Assembly (NCBI GenBank): GCA_900197625.1 | Contig: FZLS01000025.1 | Span: 1-35,445 of the forward strand | Origin: Rhodobacteraceae bacterium Water-Bin34 | GTDB taxonomy: Bacteria; Pseudomonadota; Alphaproteobacteria; Rhodobacterales; Rhodobacteraceae | Direction of reading: 5' to 3' | DNA: 35,445 nucleotides | In this document: piece after piece, positions 35,391 to 35,445 of the stretch | How the letters are laid out: the number at the start of each line of letters is the position of its first letter | Numbering within the stretch: the stretch's first letter is position 1 | Notes under the pieces: generated by a model | Database searches by the model: none | Told to the model about the DNA's origin: nothing | What the model saw: only the letters and a program-made list of their open reading frames with translations | Position numbers and translations under genes: made by a program

Positions 35391-35445
35391 CTATTTATCT
35401 TCAGCTTTTTTAGCTGCAGCCTTTTTTGGCGCTGCTTTTTTAGCT
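35391..35445 (-). CDS. rplU: 50S ribosomal protein L21, C-terminal end only
   Basis: The minus strand at the window edge ends in the last 17 codons of a gene and a TAG at 35391-35393. The residues are AKKAAPKKAAAKKAEDK. L21 of many alphaproteobacteria has such a Lys/Ala-rich tail, and rplU directly precedes rpmA in nearly all bacteria, here with a 12-base gap. Only the tail is visible, so the identification rests on position and composition. Confidence 0.85.
   Translation of the reverse strand, partial: AKKAAPKKAAAKKAEDK

Overview
The window looks like a contiguous piece of chromosome from an AT-rich alphaproteobacterium, probably free-living and marine (lineage not certain). Evidence for the group: the neighbourhoods ctaA-thioesterase-rplM-rpsI, recA-alaS, guaB-rsmB, aroK-aroB beside xerD, and rplU-rpmA/obgE-proB-proA; an IalB-family secreted protein; an L21 with a Lys/Ala-rich tail; and a GTTC-N7-GTTC SOS box at recA, which is the LexA site type known from alphaproteobacteria. 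Genes are tightly packed: no stretch over 300 bases lacks a gene, and five convergent gene pairs meet with 0-3 bases between them or overlap. I see no tRNA, rRNA, CRISPR array, insertion sequence or prophage.

Layout. 1-1000 (minus): a cytochrome b561-like membrane protein cut by the window edge and a small secreted protein of unknown function. 1.2-4.8 kb (minus): trmJ, ctaA, a PaaI-type thioesterase, rplM and rpsI. 5.0-6.3 kb (plus): icd, with a perfect inverted repeat upstream. 6.3-10.5 kb (minus): recA, alaS and a DUF1330 gene, with an SOS box over the likely recA promoter. 10.7-13.3 kb (minus): guaB-rsmB. 13.4-14.4 kb (plus): an agmatinase-family ureohydrolase. 14.4-16.2 kb (minus): ppx/gppA-like gene and rlmE.

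16.4-20.8 kb (plus) is the most interesting block: a four-gene operon encoding a small 'virulence factor'-family protein, a divergent MetF-like protein, a stand-alone methyltetrahydrofolate:corrinoid methyltransferase, and a RamA/RACo-type ferredoxin-ASKHA protein for corrinoid reactivation. Together they look like the folate half and the repair system of a B12-dependent methyl-transfer pathway, most likely a split methionine synthase. No homocysteine-binding or corrinoid-binding partner is in the window. The last two proteins both end in an arginine-rich tail.

20.8-24.9 kb: pgl (minus); an uncharacterised radical SAM protein with a Cys-rich C-terminus overlapping a secreted thioredoxin-fold gene (plus); then aroK-aroB (minus). 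25.0-28.9 kb: a 45-residue membrane protein and xerD (plus), a metallophosphoesterase-like protein lacking its first metal motif (minus), a CorC/HlyC-type CBS protein and an IalB-family protein (plus). 28.9-35.4 kb (minus): rplU (C-terminal end only), rpmA, obgE, proB, proA, lpxD, an acyl carrier protein and a ketoacyl-ACP synthase. The last three suggest a dedicated acyl supply for lipid A or another envelope lipid.
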